A stretch of 64,000 nucleotides of DNA. It comes from Dactylorhiza incarnata (Eukaryota; Streptophyta; Magnoliopsida; Asparagales; Orchidaceae). Location of the stretch: assembly GCA_033032865.1 (NCBI GenBank), contig JAWHQI010000263.1, forward strand, positions 3,807,501 through 3,871,500. Reading direction: 5' to 3'. Below are positions 21,056 to 32,157 of the stretch, in pieces. Made by a program: the position numbers and the translations under genes. Under the pieces are notes generated by a model. The model worked only from the letters and a program-made list of their open reading frames with translations. It was not told the origin of the DNA and ran no database searches. Position 1 is the first letter of the stretch. Each line of letters begins with the position of its first letter.

Positions 21056-23498
21056 TGATGATTTCTTTCGGATTGTTTTCTTTTTAATTAATTTGGTTTG
21101 CGCAACCTTTATATGACGAGATTAGATTTCGACGGATGTTTTCGAAGAGTCTCGCCAGTACTCTTACTTTGAGAAATTAACCGTTATCCTATCGAAAGAT
21201 AAAAGTAACGGTGTTTTTCTGCTTTCGAAATATTGGCGATTACACCCCGACTACAACGTCGAATTCTATTGATTTTTAAAATTGCAAATGAGAGTTTTGC
21301 ACTAATTTGGTTTGAACAGTTTTTGTTTAAATTTTAATACGAACTAATCATATAATAAAGGCAATTAAGTATACCTTATCGTGAGTAATACATGATATTT
21401 TATTTTGGAAAATATCGAGGTCGTATATTTCCGCGGATCGTGTTGATTAAGCTACTTTGAGGAACGAACTATTATTTTATCGGAATAAGTTTTTGGTGTG
21501 GGTTTTTAAAAGAAAACGATAATAAGCGTATAACTAGAGTTCTAAACGATGATAATATTAGCGCCCGTTGTCGAATTACCTTGAGACGAAAATAGTCTTT
21601 TTTAGAAGTAAAAGTGATGACTTTTCAAAACATTAAAACGGCTTGGCCGTGGAGGTTCCATAATTATGAACGCTCCTTTCTCGAGGGTACGCCCACCTGA
21701 GATAATGGATTTTTGACTATCGAATCTTCTTAATACTCGCTTTATGTTGTGAACCCCGCTATTGGGTTTTTACTTCCAATTCGGGAGACTTACCTCATCC
21801 TCTCTCGAGGGTAAAGCGCACTTCTCTTTACCCGTGAGCGATCAGTCCGTACGCACGAGCCTCTCGGCTAACTAGTGTACGGAGACGGAAATGAAAACCA
21901 CACATCGATTATGTGGCTCCACTCAACGTTATTCTCGGGTAAACCCTAAGCGTTAATTATTTTAGAAAAAGATGTTTTATTTTTAGAAAAACTATTTTTG
22001 TGTCCCAATGCCCTTCGACATCGTGCACTAAAGGAAATTAGCCACTTATCGGAATAGAGACGGCATAATTAAGAAAATACATGTTTAATTATTTAAGCGG
22101 ATATAAGCGGATAAAAAAGGGAAATGAAAAGACTTATATAAAAGCAGTAATAGTATCCGTCCCAACCGTCTTAAACAAGCGCTAAAGGAAATTAGCCTCT
22201 TATTTAAGATGGGGGTGATATAGAAATGAAAAGACTTATAAAGGTGCAGAAATAATATCCGTCCCAACCGACTTAAATAAGTGCTAAAGAAAATTAGCCT
22301 CTTATTCAAGATGGGGGTGGTATATAGCAGTTATATAAGGACCGAAATAAAGGTAAGTTACAAAAAAAGAAAAACACTATCTCATATACGCACGCACTCT
22401 ACTTGTAATAAAAAATCTGAATCGAAAGAAAGCGTTTAAATGAAAGAGATAAATAAAGCATTAAAGAAAGCGATAAACTATTTCTATGAAAGCAATTAAA
22501 CTAAATTATGAAAGCAATAAAACTATTCTCAGCAATAAAACTATTCTCATACACACACACACTAACATAAATAAAAAATGAGGATGATCCAAATGAGAAA
22601 ACAACATTTTATTTCTAAAAGGCAAAAATTACAAACGAATATAAACTTAATTGCATAAAGAAAACTCACAATCACTCAAAAGAACTAAAAATAACATTAC
22701 AACATTCAAAATTTGGAAGGGAAATGCTTCAGCCGAGCCCCTCTATTTATAGGAAAATTTCATTTTTACATGCCCTAGGTCACGGGCGTGACTTGGATGT
22801 CACGACCGTGACTTAGGGAGTGACATTTGCGCGTGCTTTAGGGGTCGCATCCGCCGTCTTCTGGAAGGTTTGGCCGTCAAACATGGCTGCTCACGGGCGT
22901 GACCTGCAGTGTCACGGCCGTGATAGTGGGCGGCAGTTTATCAGCAGCATGGGCGTGACTTTGGGGCTGGCGGTGGATTCGTCGAACGCTTGGATAGAGA
23001 GTTCGTCGAATGCAGCTCAGGTTTCGTCGAACGCAGCTCGGTTTCGTCGAACGCAGGGCAGAGCGCTTTCGTCGAATGCTGAGCGGAGAGAATTCGTCGA
23101 ACGCAGAGCATCGTTCGTCGAACGCAGCTTGATTTCGTCGATCACAGGACAGAGATCGTTCGTCGAACGCAGCTCGACGTTCATCGAACGCAAGGCAGAG
23201 ATCGTTCGTCGAACACAGCTCGACGTTCGTCGAACGCAGGGCAGAGAGCGTTCGTCGACCGCAGCTCGGGATTTGTCGAAATTTGAACTTTAAATTTACA
23301 CGCCCTTGGTCACGGGCGTGACCGAGGACGTGACTTGAGAAAATTTTGTCAGAAATCTGAAAAAAAGAAATAAAGCTAAGTTAGTAATAAAAATAATAAA
23401 ACAGGCAATTATTCATTAATTTACATAGAAAATTTATAATATTAATTAAAACCATACTAATAACTATACTAAAAATATGTATATTTTACTACTTATCA
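21056..23498 (-). repeat. 5' LTR of G1 (2443 bp)
   Basis: On the minus strand it begins TGATAAGTAGTAAAATA at 23498 and ends AAAGAAATCATCA at 21056 next to the primer site. U3 carries GGTCACGGGCGTGACC-type dyads near 22786-22960 and 23300-23330 and a TCGTCGAACG array at 22978-23285. A TATAAATAG box lies at about 22743-22752 (minus strand), downstream of both arrays. A region near 22115-22320 has imperfect direct repeats of about 120 bp. This copy has no foldback insertion and so shows the empty site. Confidence 0.9.
22978..23285. repeat. TCGTCGAACGCAG short tandem repeats in G1 5' LTR
   Basis: The counterpart of the array at 8864-9150, without the foldback. TTCGTCGAACGC units recur at about 17-27 bp spacing. 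On the element's sense strand the core reads TTCGACGAA. Confidence 0.85.
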
Positions 23499-24879
23499 GG
23501 TGAATCGCACGGCGCAGAGCGGTGGCAGACGGTAAAATGACCCCCCCGGTGCATCCACAGTCAATCCATCATGGGGATCAGCCAATTATTGATTCGATGA
23601 AATTAAAGTAATGAGATGGCTACCAGATGGTCTTCTTCCTTGAGACAATGACGGTGATTAATCCCACATGGTTGGAGCTTTCAGGGCTCCTCCACCGCCG
23701 TCCGACCATCACCACCCATCGCTACCATCACCAATAGTTTTACCGTGACGAGTGTTATCTATTGGCGGTGGTTTCGCAACCTGACGTTGGCGCCCACTGG
23801 CCAGAATTACGGGGTAATTATGAAGGAGAACTTCTGGCTAATTACGTGAAATCATGGCCAAATATAGCTTGATTTCGATTCAAAATCATTCTAGGATGCT
23901 TATAGAAGGAGAAGGGGAAGGAATCTCACCTGTAACTGCCTTACTTTGATGGATCAGGATCAGGCATCCATGGCTTGATTGGTTGTGGTGGCTAGACTGT
24001 TCCTGAGGGCTTCCACTCAATTTCTTAGCTTAGGACAAATGTTAGGGATGTGTGGAGCTTTCTAAAGGGTTTCCTCATACCTTCACCATGTCCGGTCATG
24101 GCTAGGGTCTAGCTGGTAATTGTTGCCACCTTGCAACTCTTGGTGAGATCAGAGGCCTTCTCTCAGTCTCCTAAAGAGGAATGAAGCCAAGCCTATCCAC
24201 AAAATTTCCTCTTGAAGTATTTCCCAAAAAGGCTAATTTCTCTTAAGTGTACTTTGACTTTTTGACTTTAATTAATTAGCCTAATTATTGGCTATCTGAT
24301 ATTGGGTTGGGGCTTGGGTTAGGATGAGGTTGGGACATGGATTTAGAGATTTTGGGGGTGCAAGGTTAAGGTATTTTTCAAAAGTGGGTTTAGGTCTTGA
24401 TTAAGCCATGGTTTGACCATGATTAATTTAGGTTGACCAAGTCAAATATTTTGGAGGTTAGTTAGCCTTAGTTAAGGGGAAGGAGATGGTTAGCTCAATT
24501 GGTCAAGAATTGGGCCAATTGAGTTATTATGGTTCATTTAGGCTAAATACACACCTTGCCCCTTTAAGGGTTCCACCTTGTCAACAAGGTGATGTGGTGC
24601 ATCAATTGGTGTGCCAATATGTGTTTTGGTTCACTTAGGTTATGAGGAAGAAGATGGTTAGCTCAATTGGTCAAGGCTTGGGACAATTTAGTTAATTTGG
24701 TTCATTTTGGCTAAATGCACACCTTGCCCCTTTAAGGGTTTCAGCTTGTCTCCAAGGTAATGTGGTTTGCCAATAGTTCTAGGGTCCTTATAAAAATTAG
24801 GATGTTACATTGAGTGTGAAAAGTTAGGTGACAAATTTTGCACCAACAGTTCAAACACACAACCTTCAAATCAAGCAAC
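23499..24879. other. Non-coding DNA flanking G1, with a two-copy 168-bp repeat
   Basis: No ORF of note. GATGGTTAGCTCAATTGGTC and the following block ending ACACCTTGCCCCTTTAAGGG occur twice 168 bp apart (from about 24486 and 24654). The sequence could be the LTR or leader of the Tat-type element whose pol follows, but no boundary is visible. Confidence 0.5.
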
Positions 24880-25684
24880 CAATGAAATCGCCCGGCGTGC
24901 GGGCGCAAGCAGCAGAGTCTACCCGAAGCTTCTGAGAAAGCATATGCAGACGAGTACTCCTCAAGATGAGAAGTCACCCACGGACACCCGCAAAGTAGTC
25001 GCGAGTGCGCCCACACGGTTAGCCGCCCATACAGATGAAACCCATCTGGAGCCTGCCCAGGTAGTTCAGCGGGTCAAAGTCCTAGGAGGTGACGGGGATC
25101 GGACCGTCGCCATAAACATAGAACTGAAAGAAGAAGAAAAGCAGTGCTCATTCGATGTCTCCTGGATAATATTAATATCTTTGCATGGTCTGCTTCAGAC
25201 ATGCCCGAGATCAGCCCAGATGTCACTGTCATCGACTCAACATCAGCCCCGACTTCAGGCCTAGAAAGCAGAAGAAGTGAGTTGTAGCCACAACGCTCGC
25301 TAAACCCATTTGGGAGTAAGTCTCCAGACTTCTCGAAGCCAACTTCATCAGGTAAATCCAGTATCAAAATTGGATTTCCAATGTGGTGATGGTTTGTAAA
25401 GCCAACAATCAGTGAAGAATGTGTGTAGACTTCACCAAGCTCAACAAGGTGTGTCCCAAAGACAGTTACCCTCTGCCCTAGATAGACTCTTTAGTCTATT
25501 CCGCCGTAGGTTTTTTAGTGATGACTTTCCGGGATGCCTTCTCAGGATATCATCAGATTCAGATGCATGTACTTGACATTCCTCATACGTCTTTCATCAC
25601 GAATGATAATTGTTACTGATATCGGGTCATGCCTTTTGGTTTGAAGAATGTTGGTGCTATGTACCAGAAGATGATGAATCATGT
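24880..25684 (+). pseudogene. Decayed Ty3/Gypsy pol fragment (Tat-like), truncated by Copia C2
   Basis: Frame-shifted matches to Tat-lineage pol appear in order on the plus strand. DGDRTVAINIELKEEE is near 25090-25140, and FAWSASDMPEISPDV near 25177-25225 corresponds to the protease/reverse-transcriptase linker. A reverse transcriptase core near 25410-25680 reads CVDFTKLNKVCPKDSYPLP, then DAFSGYHQIQMH, then YRVMPFGLKNVGAMYQKMM in pieces. Stops and frameshifts are frequent. The catalytic YxDD box is missing because C2 begins at 25685 before it would be reached. This is an old host layer of the nest. Confidence 0.75.
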
Positions 25685-27421
25685 TGTTGGAACCTGCATT
25701 CTGCATCCCTTGGTTTAAGAATAACAAATCCTAGTTTGTATTTGATCATCCTTGTTTTGGGTATAGTGTGCATGTTTACAGATGTGCAAACATACATGAC
25801 ATGCAATCTCTGCGAGCAACCGCCGGCATTAGCGATACCGCCAGGTGCCAGCTCACTTAGTACTTGTCGACTATAGACAAAGCCTGTGCGTATCGACTAG
25901 AAGGCATATCCACTAGAAGGCTTATCGACTAGAGGCATATCGACTAGAGGGCATATCAAATAGAAGGATATTAACTAGACTATGCCCATCGACTAGACTG
26001 TGTTTGTCAACTATAACAATATCTACTAGTCCGCTTGTGTAGACAAGAAGGCGTATCGACTAGATAGTGCTACCACCAGAATTAGCAATACCGTCTGGCG
26101 CTAGCTCCTTTAGTATTTGTCGGTTGTAGACAAGGACCAATGAATGTCGACTGGATAGCTTATGTCGACTAGATGGCGTATTGACTAGACAAGTCATATC
26201 TCTATCGCCGCATGTTACTGCTAACGCGTCGCGCTACTTAGATGTACATGTCAGTGATCTGTATGCTCTGCTTGGGAACTTGATGGCAACCATATAAGGA
26301 AAAGTCTCTACCGCTCGCGTTATCGCTACCGCTCCGCGGTAATGCTTACTTATAAGGAAAGCGCAACCACCTTCCTTACTTGCAGATAGCCATCTGTGCA
26401 TGCACCAAATTTTTCATGCCTACCGCTCCATGCTACTAGATGATCTGAAGGAAAGCACAACCGTCTTCCTTACTTGGAGCCAGAAAGCTGGGAGAAAACG
26501 CATATAAGCCCCGTCGCGCGGTCGTACTACCGCGGGCGGTAGCGCACCTAAATGCCATATAAAAGCATTTTTTTTCTTTCTCGCTTTGGATAGACAGACA
26601 TACACACGAGAATAGGTTATCCTCTCTGCCTCTAGAACAAGGAACCACCACCCAAGGATAAGAGAAGAGAGAAAGTGCACCCTCTTTAACAAGGAAGAAG
26701 ATCTCCATAAAGCGCGAACTTGAATGTTAATCTGAAGATGATCGAGCGCACAAGGAACGATAATCAAAAGCACCGACCACTCACTACAACCGGAGACAAT
26801 ATTTTGAGGGAGACAACTTTTCTTTCAAGATCTATTGTTTTATCTTTATAATCTCTTTTCTTCCATTTAACCATTACGTGTAACATGAAGAAATCGTCTG
26901 GAGAGGATGTCGGATTCTGAGGGGGGGGGATTCCGTGAGAAATGTCCTTCAAAGGGAGAAGCGAGCTCTAGCACGGGCTCAAAGACCTTCAAGGGGAGAA
27001 GGGAGAGAGCCAATGGTCCTCGAAGGGAGGGTCGGTACAGAAAACCCAAGAATATTCTATTCATTGCCTTCAATCTCCAACGTCATGGAGATAATGTTTT
27101 TGCAATTGTACTATCATTATAAATCTTTTTAATGAACTGTTATTTTCATGATTTGATCTTAATAATTAATCTTGAGTAATAATGAATATTGTTTCTTCAC
27201 TGAAATCACAATCACATAAACGATTGAAACAGTCTCCTGTGCAAAAATAATGAAGTTAACTCCCAAGAATACGGTCAATGGAATATACCGTCGGAAGTAA
27301 CACTACTGCCCCGTGCTAGCATCCAGACAAGGCAGTTATGCAGCAAAAAGTTTTAAAATCTTGTATATCTAGTGCAAATCTTATTCACCTCCCCCCTCTA
27401 AGGTTGGCCACAGATCCAACA
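25685..27421 (+). repeat. 5' LTR of Copia C2 (1737 bp)
   Basis: Begins TGTTGGAACCTGCATTC and ends GATCCAACA, followed by AG and the primer site. Multiple ATCGACTAGA units lie at 25880-26180. GC-rich dyads such as TACCGCGGGCGGTA (26528-26541) lie just upstream of a TATA box, ATATAAAAG at 26558-26566. The start and end resemble the LTR of Copia C, so the two are related families. Confidence 0.82.
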
Positions 27422-27423
27422 AG

Positions 27424-27435
27424 TGGTATTAGGGC
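27424..27435 (+). other. Degenerate primer-binding site of Copia C2
   Basis: TGGTATTAGGGC, two bases after the LTR end. It differs from TGGTATCAGAGC at two positions, as expected for an old copy. Confidence 0.7.
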
Positions 27436-27479
27436 GAGGTTACTTCAAAAGGATTAGAATCCTGAAGCAAGATTTCTAA

Positions 27480-29330
27480 TCACAATCATGCTTTCTATGA
27501 GGGACAAGGAGTGAGTAGACCTCCATTGTTTATGGGTAGTGATTACAATCACTTGAGGACAGGCATGAGAATATTTCTTATGGTGGAGGACATGGACGCA
27601 TAGGCCATGGTGGAAAATCGATACACTGAACCCACTGCCATTGTAGGAGATCAAACCTTAGTAAAACTACAAGATAAGTGGGACGATACAGATAAGCGTC
27701 AGTGCACCAAAAATGCCAAAGCCATGAATGCATTATTTTGCGCGTTAGATAAAACTGAATTTAATAGAATCTGCAATTATGAAACTGCTTATGATATTTG
27801 TCGTTTATTGGGATTAACTCATGAAGGTACCTCGCATGTGAAAGAATCCAAGCTATTCTAACTAGAATCTGAATATGAGCAGTTACGCATGGAGATCAAC
27901 GAGGAGGTAGTTGCTACGTACACTCGCTTCTCAAAAATTACAAATGCCTCGTGGTCACTTGGAAAGACGTTCTTGAATGGAGATCTACTAAGGAAGATTC
28001 TTCGATCTCTTCTTCCATGGTTCAACCTGAAGGTGACACCATAGCAGAGTCACATGACATTAGCACACTGGAGATAGAGAGCCTCATTTGTATTCTGAAA
28101 ACTCATGAGGTAGAGCTGAAGATTCAAGATGAAGAATATCCAAGGGAGCCCAAGAAAAAGGCTCTCACAATGAAGGCTTCTAAATAAAAGGACGTGGCAG
28201 AGGAGACTGATGATGAAGAGAGCCTCTATGTTCAAGAATTCAAGAGGTTCATGAGAAATCCAAAGAGGCGGAACAACTTTAGAAAGTTCATCAATGTTCA
28301 TGAAGAATAGTGCCAAGGGAAAGAAAAGCTGGGGAAAGCCACCAAAGGTGGCGGAGAGTGACGAAGAAAAATACACCATGGAGTGCTTCCATTGTCACAA
28401 ATCTGGACACATCAAGAGAAAGTGTCCAAAGTTTCTAAAAGAAGAATAGGAGAAGAAGAACTGGGGCAAAGAAAAGAAAATGTTAAAGGCGTCACCATGG
28501 GACGACACATCATCCGACGAATCAAGCACCTCTTCTCTGAGCAGCGAGGAGGAGGAAAATCTTTGCCTCATGGGGACACACCGACAAGAATCTGACTGTG
28601 GTGCCAGTGTCCATAACGACACTGAGGTAACCCCTCCATCATATGAAGAACTTTATGATTTGTATGAACGTATGTGTGATGATTTAGATAAACTTCATGA
28701 TGAAAATAACTTTTAAAAATTAAAAATAAACAAGTAAAAAAGGACTTCAAAAACATTAACAAAGAACTCACCAAATGTGGCAAAAGAATGTCAAGAGTGC
28801 TCTCACTCGTTGGCTATGATTAAAGAGTTAAATGAATGCCTCTCCAAGACATCCTCCTCAATTGAAACTCTTTCCGAAGAGAATGACATGGAGAAAAGTC
28901 TTCAAATTCACTTTGGCCACATTGAAGATGGAAAAAAACAATATGCAAACCGGTGTGTGATGCTTGTCACGAAAAACACCGCTTTGAAAGCTAGAATGCA
29001 TGAACTGAACAGTGTTATTCAAAAATTTGGAATAGGTCAGAAATCACTAGAGATTCTACTAGGTTTTCAGTGTCATGGATCAAGAATTCAGGCTGGGTTA
29101 TAATAATGCGCAGTTACCGCCGAGCGCTAGTGCTACCACCGGCGGTAGCAACTTTCCAGCAAATAGTGGGAACACAAACACGAAAGAGAAAAATAAATCT
29201 GTGAAATATGGAAGGTCATCTCCTTTTTCCATCACAAGCCCTCTCAAAATGCAAAGGGCGACATCTAATGCTTACACTAAGTGTGCCAAATGCAAAAGGT
29301 TTGGTCACACTATATCTCATGCATGAAGAA
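27480..29330 (+). pseudogene. Copia C2 gag, decayed
   Basis: Opens without a clear ATG (FYEGQGVSRPPLFMGSDY near 27495-27550). A TAG near 27601 falls where this family usually has tryptophan. An open block 27607-27861 holds KNAKAMNALFCALDKTEF and HEGTSHVKESKLF. Later blocks in shifted frames hold ATYTRFSKITNAS, a LEIESLICILKTHEVEL block, the zinc knuckle CFHCHKSGHIKRKC near 28385-28425, acidic serine-rich sequence (28480-28716), and a second cysteine/histidine motif CAKCKRFGHTISHA near 29285-29326. It belongs to the SIRE-type gag by order and wording. Several nonsense changes and shifts inactivate it. A GCGCTAGTGCTACCACC block (29120-29136) like that in the LTRs lies inside it. Confidence 0.8.
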
Positions 29331-29439
29331 AGGATCTAAGATTATAACACAAATCTGGGTACCAAAGTCTTCTACCTACATCATGGGTAACCAGATCTTT
29401 ACCCTCATCTTCTTTTTTGGTGTGTTGGCAAGCTAAAGA

Positions 29440-30454
29440 CAAGGATAATGTGTGGTACTTGGACTCTGGGTGTTCCAAGCACATGACGGAGAGGAGGAGA
29501 AGTTCCTTATCCTAGAAAAGAAGAAAGGAGGCATGGTGACATTTGGCGACAACATCAAAGAAAGAATACTGGGTGTCAGTACTGTAGGTAACAAACATTT
29601 TTTAATTTCAAATGTCTTATTTGTAGATGGTATAAAACAGAATTTTATTTCTACTAGTCAACTATGTGATGGGGGCTTTAATATCTTGTTTGAACCACTA
29701 CAAATTCTTGCAAAATCTAGATGCAAAAACTAATGATGTATTGTTAACCACACCTGAGAAGCATAATGTTTATACTATCATGTTTGATGATTTATCTTCC
29801 TCTGACTTAAAATGCTTAGTTGCCAAAAATGAGGAGTTAGAATTATGACATAGGAGACTAGGACACTCCGGTAGCAAACTCATAGTTAAACTATCAAAAG
29901 AAAAACTAATTTGTGGTCTTCCACATTTAAACAGTAGTTTGACGTCATTATGTTCTCCATGCCAAAAAGAAAAATTCATGAAATCATCGTTTAAAAGCAA
30001 AAACGATACCACGTCTAGACCACTACAATTAATCACATGGATCTTTTTGGTCCAATCATTACATGTAGTCTAGGTGGTAAACGATATGCATTTATTCTAA
30101 TTGATGACTATTATAGGTTTTGCTGGACTATTTTTCTAGCTGCAAAATTTAATGCTTTTCACAAATTCTCCACCTTGTGCACTCAAATTCAAAATGAAAA
30201 GGAAATGAAAATAAAATGTATTAGGTCAGATCACGGGGTGGGATTTGAAAATGAAAATTTTACTATTTTATGTAACCCCTTAGGAATTCGTCACGAGTTT
30301 TCCGCTTCACGCACTCCACAATAAAATGGAGTAGTGGAAAGGACAGATTGGACACTTCAAAAACTTGCACGTACCATTTTGGCCAAATATAGCTTACCTA
30401 GGTATTTTTGGGCTGAAACAGTCAAAACTGAATGCTATGTAATGAATAGGACCT
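29440..30454 (+). pseudogene. Copia C2 protease and partial integrase
   Basis: Protease: WYLDSGCSKHMT at about 29452-29487, with the catalytic DSG present. Integrase: zinc-binding RRLGHSGSKL ... CSPCQKEKF near 29850-29975, then the catalytic blocks HMDLFGP near 30034 and RSDHGVGFENENF near 30217, and NGVVER near 30330. A TAA just before that last block replaces the usual glutamine codon. The reading frame changes several times. The sequence ends abruptly at 30454 in a CYVMNRTL block, where Copia A starts. Reverse transcriptase and RNase H are not present in the window. Confidence 0.85.
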
Positions 30455-32061
30455 TGTTGGGAAAAGCATCCTCTTGATTTATCATACAAATTATGTATAA
30501 GTGATTTCATCATCTAGGTTTCATTACCCATATTGTATAGTGATGGTAATATAGTCATTAGATATCCTAGGATGTCATACTCACATTGGAGTGTCAAAAT
30601 CCAGTCAAAATGAGTGCAAAATTCAGTTGAGTTAATTATGCGTCGAATAGAAGTCGACGCAACTTTGACTGCAAGTTGAAGTAACTTCAAATAAAAGTAA
30701 AGATAACTCAGACCGGGAGTCGATGCATTATTGGAAGCTAACGACACGTCAAATTGTATATGACGCAGAAGCCAGAGCCAGTCAAATCATCATTATAAGT
30801 CGACGCAACTTCGAAATGTATTCGACGCAGAAGTCAGAGTTTATTGTCTATGTGTTCATCTCGATAGATACGTCGATAAGGAATCGACACAGCGTCGATT
30901 GCAGAGTTCAACTCAAAGATTAGGAAGATTTTGGAGCTGCTTCTAGTAAAACTTAGAGGTGCGTCGATAAGAAGGCAAAGTTATTCGACGCAACGTCGAA
31001 TACAGACACAGTTTTGGAATACTTCTTGAAATAGATCCCGATGCTTATTCAGAAGTTATAAATGGAATTTATTTGAATTATAAAGGGTCGTTCATGTACA
31101 AGAAGGGATAGAAGAATTCCAGATATTCAATAATGATATATTTGGAAGTTATACAAAGGATTTTGACAGGAAGAGAACTCAAATAGAAAGAAAGCAATAA
31201 TTCCTCTTGGACATTCCAACTAGAGATAGATCAGAAAAGGAAAGTCATTCATCTCCATTCGATAGAGGAATATGTACATTGAATTAAAAATCAGAGTGAT
31301 CATCATCCTGGATTATTATTTTGCTTCATCTTCTCCAGCTTTATCTTAACAGAACACGACAGATACTTGTATAGAGAATAAAGAAGGCTTCTTCTTCTTT
31401 CTCTCTTTGAAAAAAGCATGCAAATTAAACAAAGACCAGCAACTGGATTAGGGATGATATAATCCTTGCACCTTTCTCAAGCAAGGATTCATTCTCTGAA
31501 GAAACATCCAGAAAAACACTTAGTGCATACTATCCTCATTGACTGTTGCAGGAGGATTGATCTTGGAAGAATAATCTTCATCTTCTTATTTTATTTCTCA
31601 CTTTCTGTAAACTGTGCAAAGAGTCTTATGAATCCCTCTTCAAAGGATTCATCCTGTTTCAAGATCTCCTTAACAAAAGATCTAGACTGGTTCAAGATCT
31701 CCTTATCAAAAGATGTAGTCTTGGTTTTGAAAGTCTCCTTAACAAAAGAATCAGATCTTGGCTCTAAGAGTCTCCTTATCAAAAGACTCAGGCACTGTGA
31801 TAGTGTATTCCTACCAAAGTGGTAGAAGAGTGGAGTACCCATATTTTGGGAACCACTATAGATTTTGTCTCATCTGTGTTGTGTTAATTTTCTGTGTTGT
31901 CCCATATTTATTTTATTACTCTGTGTTTACTTTATTCTGGTTGGAATTCTGAATGCATAGTAGTTAGAAATGTTATTGTTTTGTGCACATTTTATAGAAA
32001 AGTTTTAAATCTCTATTCAACCCCCCTGGAGAATACTCAGGGGAGTCACTGTGCACTTTCA
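30455..32061 (+). repeat. 5' LTR of Copia A (1607 bp)
   Basis: Begins TGTTGGGAAAAGCATC and ends GTGCACTTTCA, followed by the primer site. U3 (about 30640-31000) carries many TCGACGCAACGTCGA-type dyads. A TATAAATGG box follows at about 31057-31065. Further in, an imperfect tandem repeat of about 36 bp around TCTCCTTATCAAAAGA spans 31640-31795. The copy in Copia B (reverse orientation) is closely similar over its length. Confidence 0.85.
31640..31795. repeat. About 36-bp imperfect tandem repeat in the Copia A LTR
   Basis: Four units each contain TCTCCTTATCAAAAGA or TCTCCTTAACAAAAGA. The same repeat, reverse-complemented, occurs in the Copia B LTR at about 40064-40175. It lies downstream of the TATA box, so it would be in the transcript. 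Confidence 0.8.
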
Positions 32062-32063
32062 AT

Positions 32064-32076
32064 TAGTATTAGAGCT
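32064..32076 (+). other. Degenerate primer-binding site of Copia A
   Basis: TAGTATTAGAGCT, two bases after the LTR end, matches TGGTATCAGAGC with two changes in the first 12 bases. Confidence 0.7.
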
Positions 32077-32157
32077 AGGTTGATCAGAAAAAGGTTAACA
32101 CCTTGATCAAAAGATCCTCTCATTCAAATTTTTATATTATTAAATTATTTTAAGAAA

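Larger units (their letters stand above)
6532..23498 (-). mobile_element. Gypsy G1: Athila-type Ty3/Gypsy element, damaged and nested
   Basis: Read on the minus strand: 5' LTR (23498-21056), tRNA-Asp primer site, short AT-rich leader, gag, pol (protease, reverse transcriptase, RNase H), integrase, a long non-coding 3' region and a truncated 3' LTR. Athila signs are the gag phrase NPYSNNYNSGWRNPPNFSW, the protease [10 protein letters not shown], the reverse transcriptase box FMDDFSVFG, no chromodomain after the integrase, and the AACATT...AATGTT dyad downstream of pol. Copia D splits the integrase, and a foldback element sits in the 3' LTR. Gag and integrase carry stops and frameshifts. The outer 3' end is cut at 6532, so no target duplication can be tested; the 5' flank is GGTGA. 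Confidence 0.88.
25685..30454 (+). mobile_element. Copia C2: SIRE-like element, 5' part only
   Basis: Plus strand: 5' LTR (25685-27421), degenerate tRNA-Met primer site, gag, protease and the first half of integrase. It is cut inside the integrase by the LTR of Copia A at 30455. The rest of pol and the 3' LTR are not in this window. It interrupts the Tat-type pol upstream. Numerous stops and frameshifts mark it as old. Confidence 0.85.
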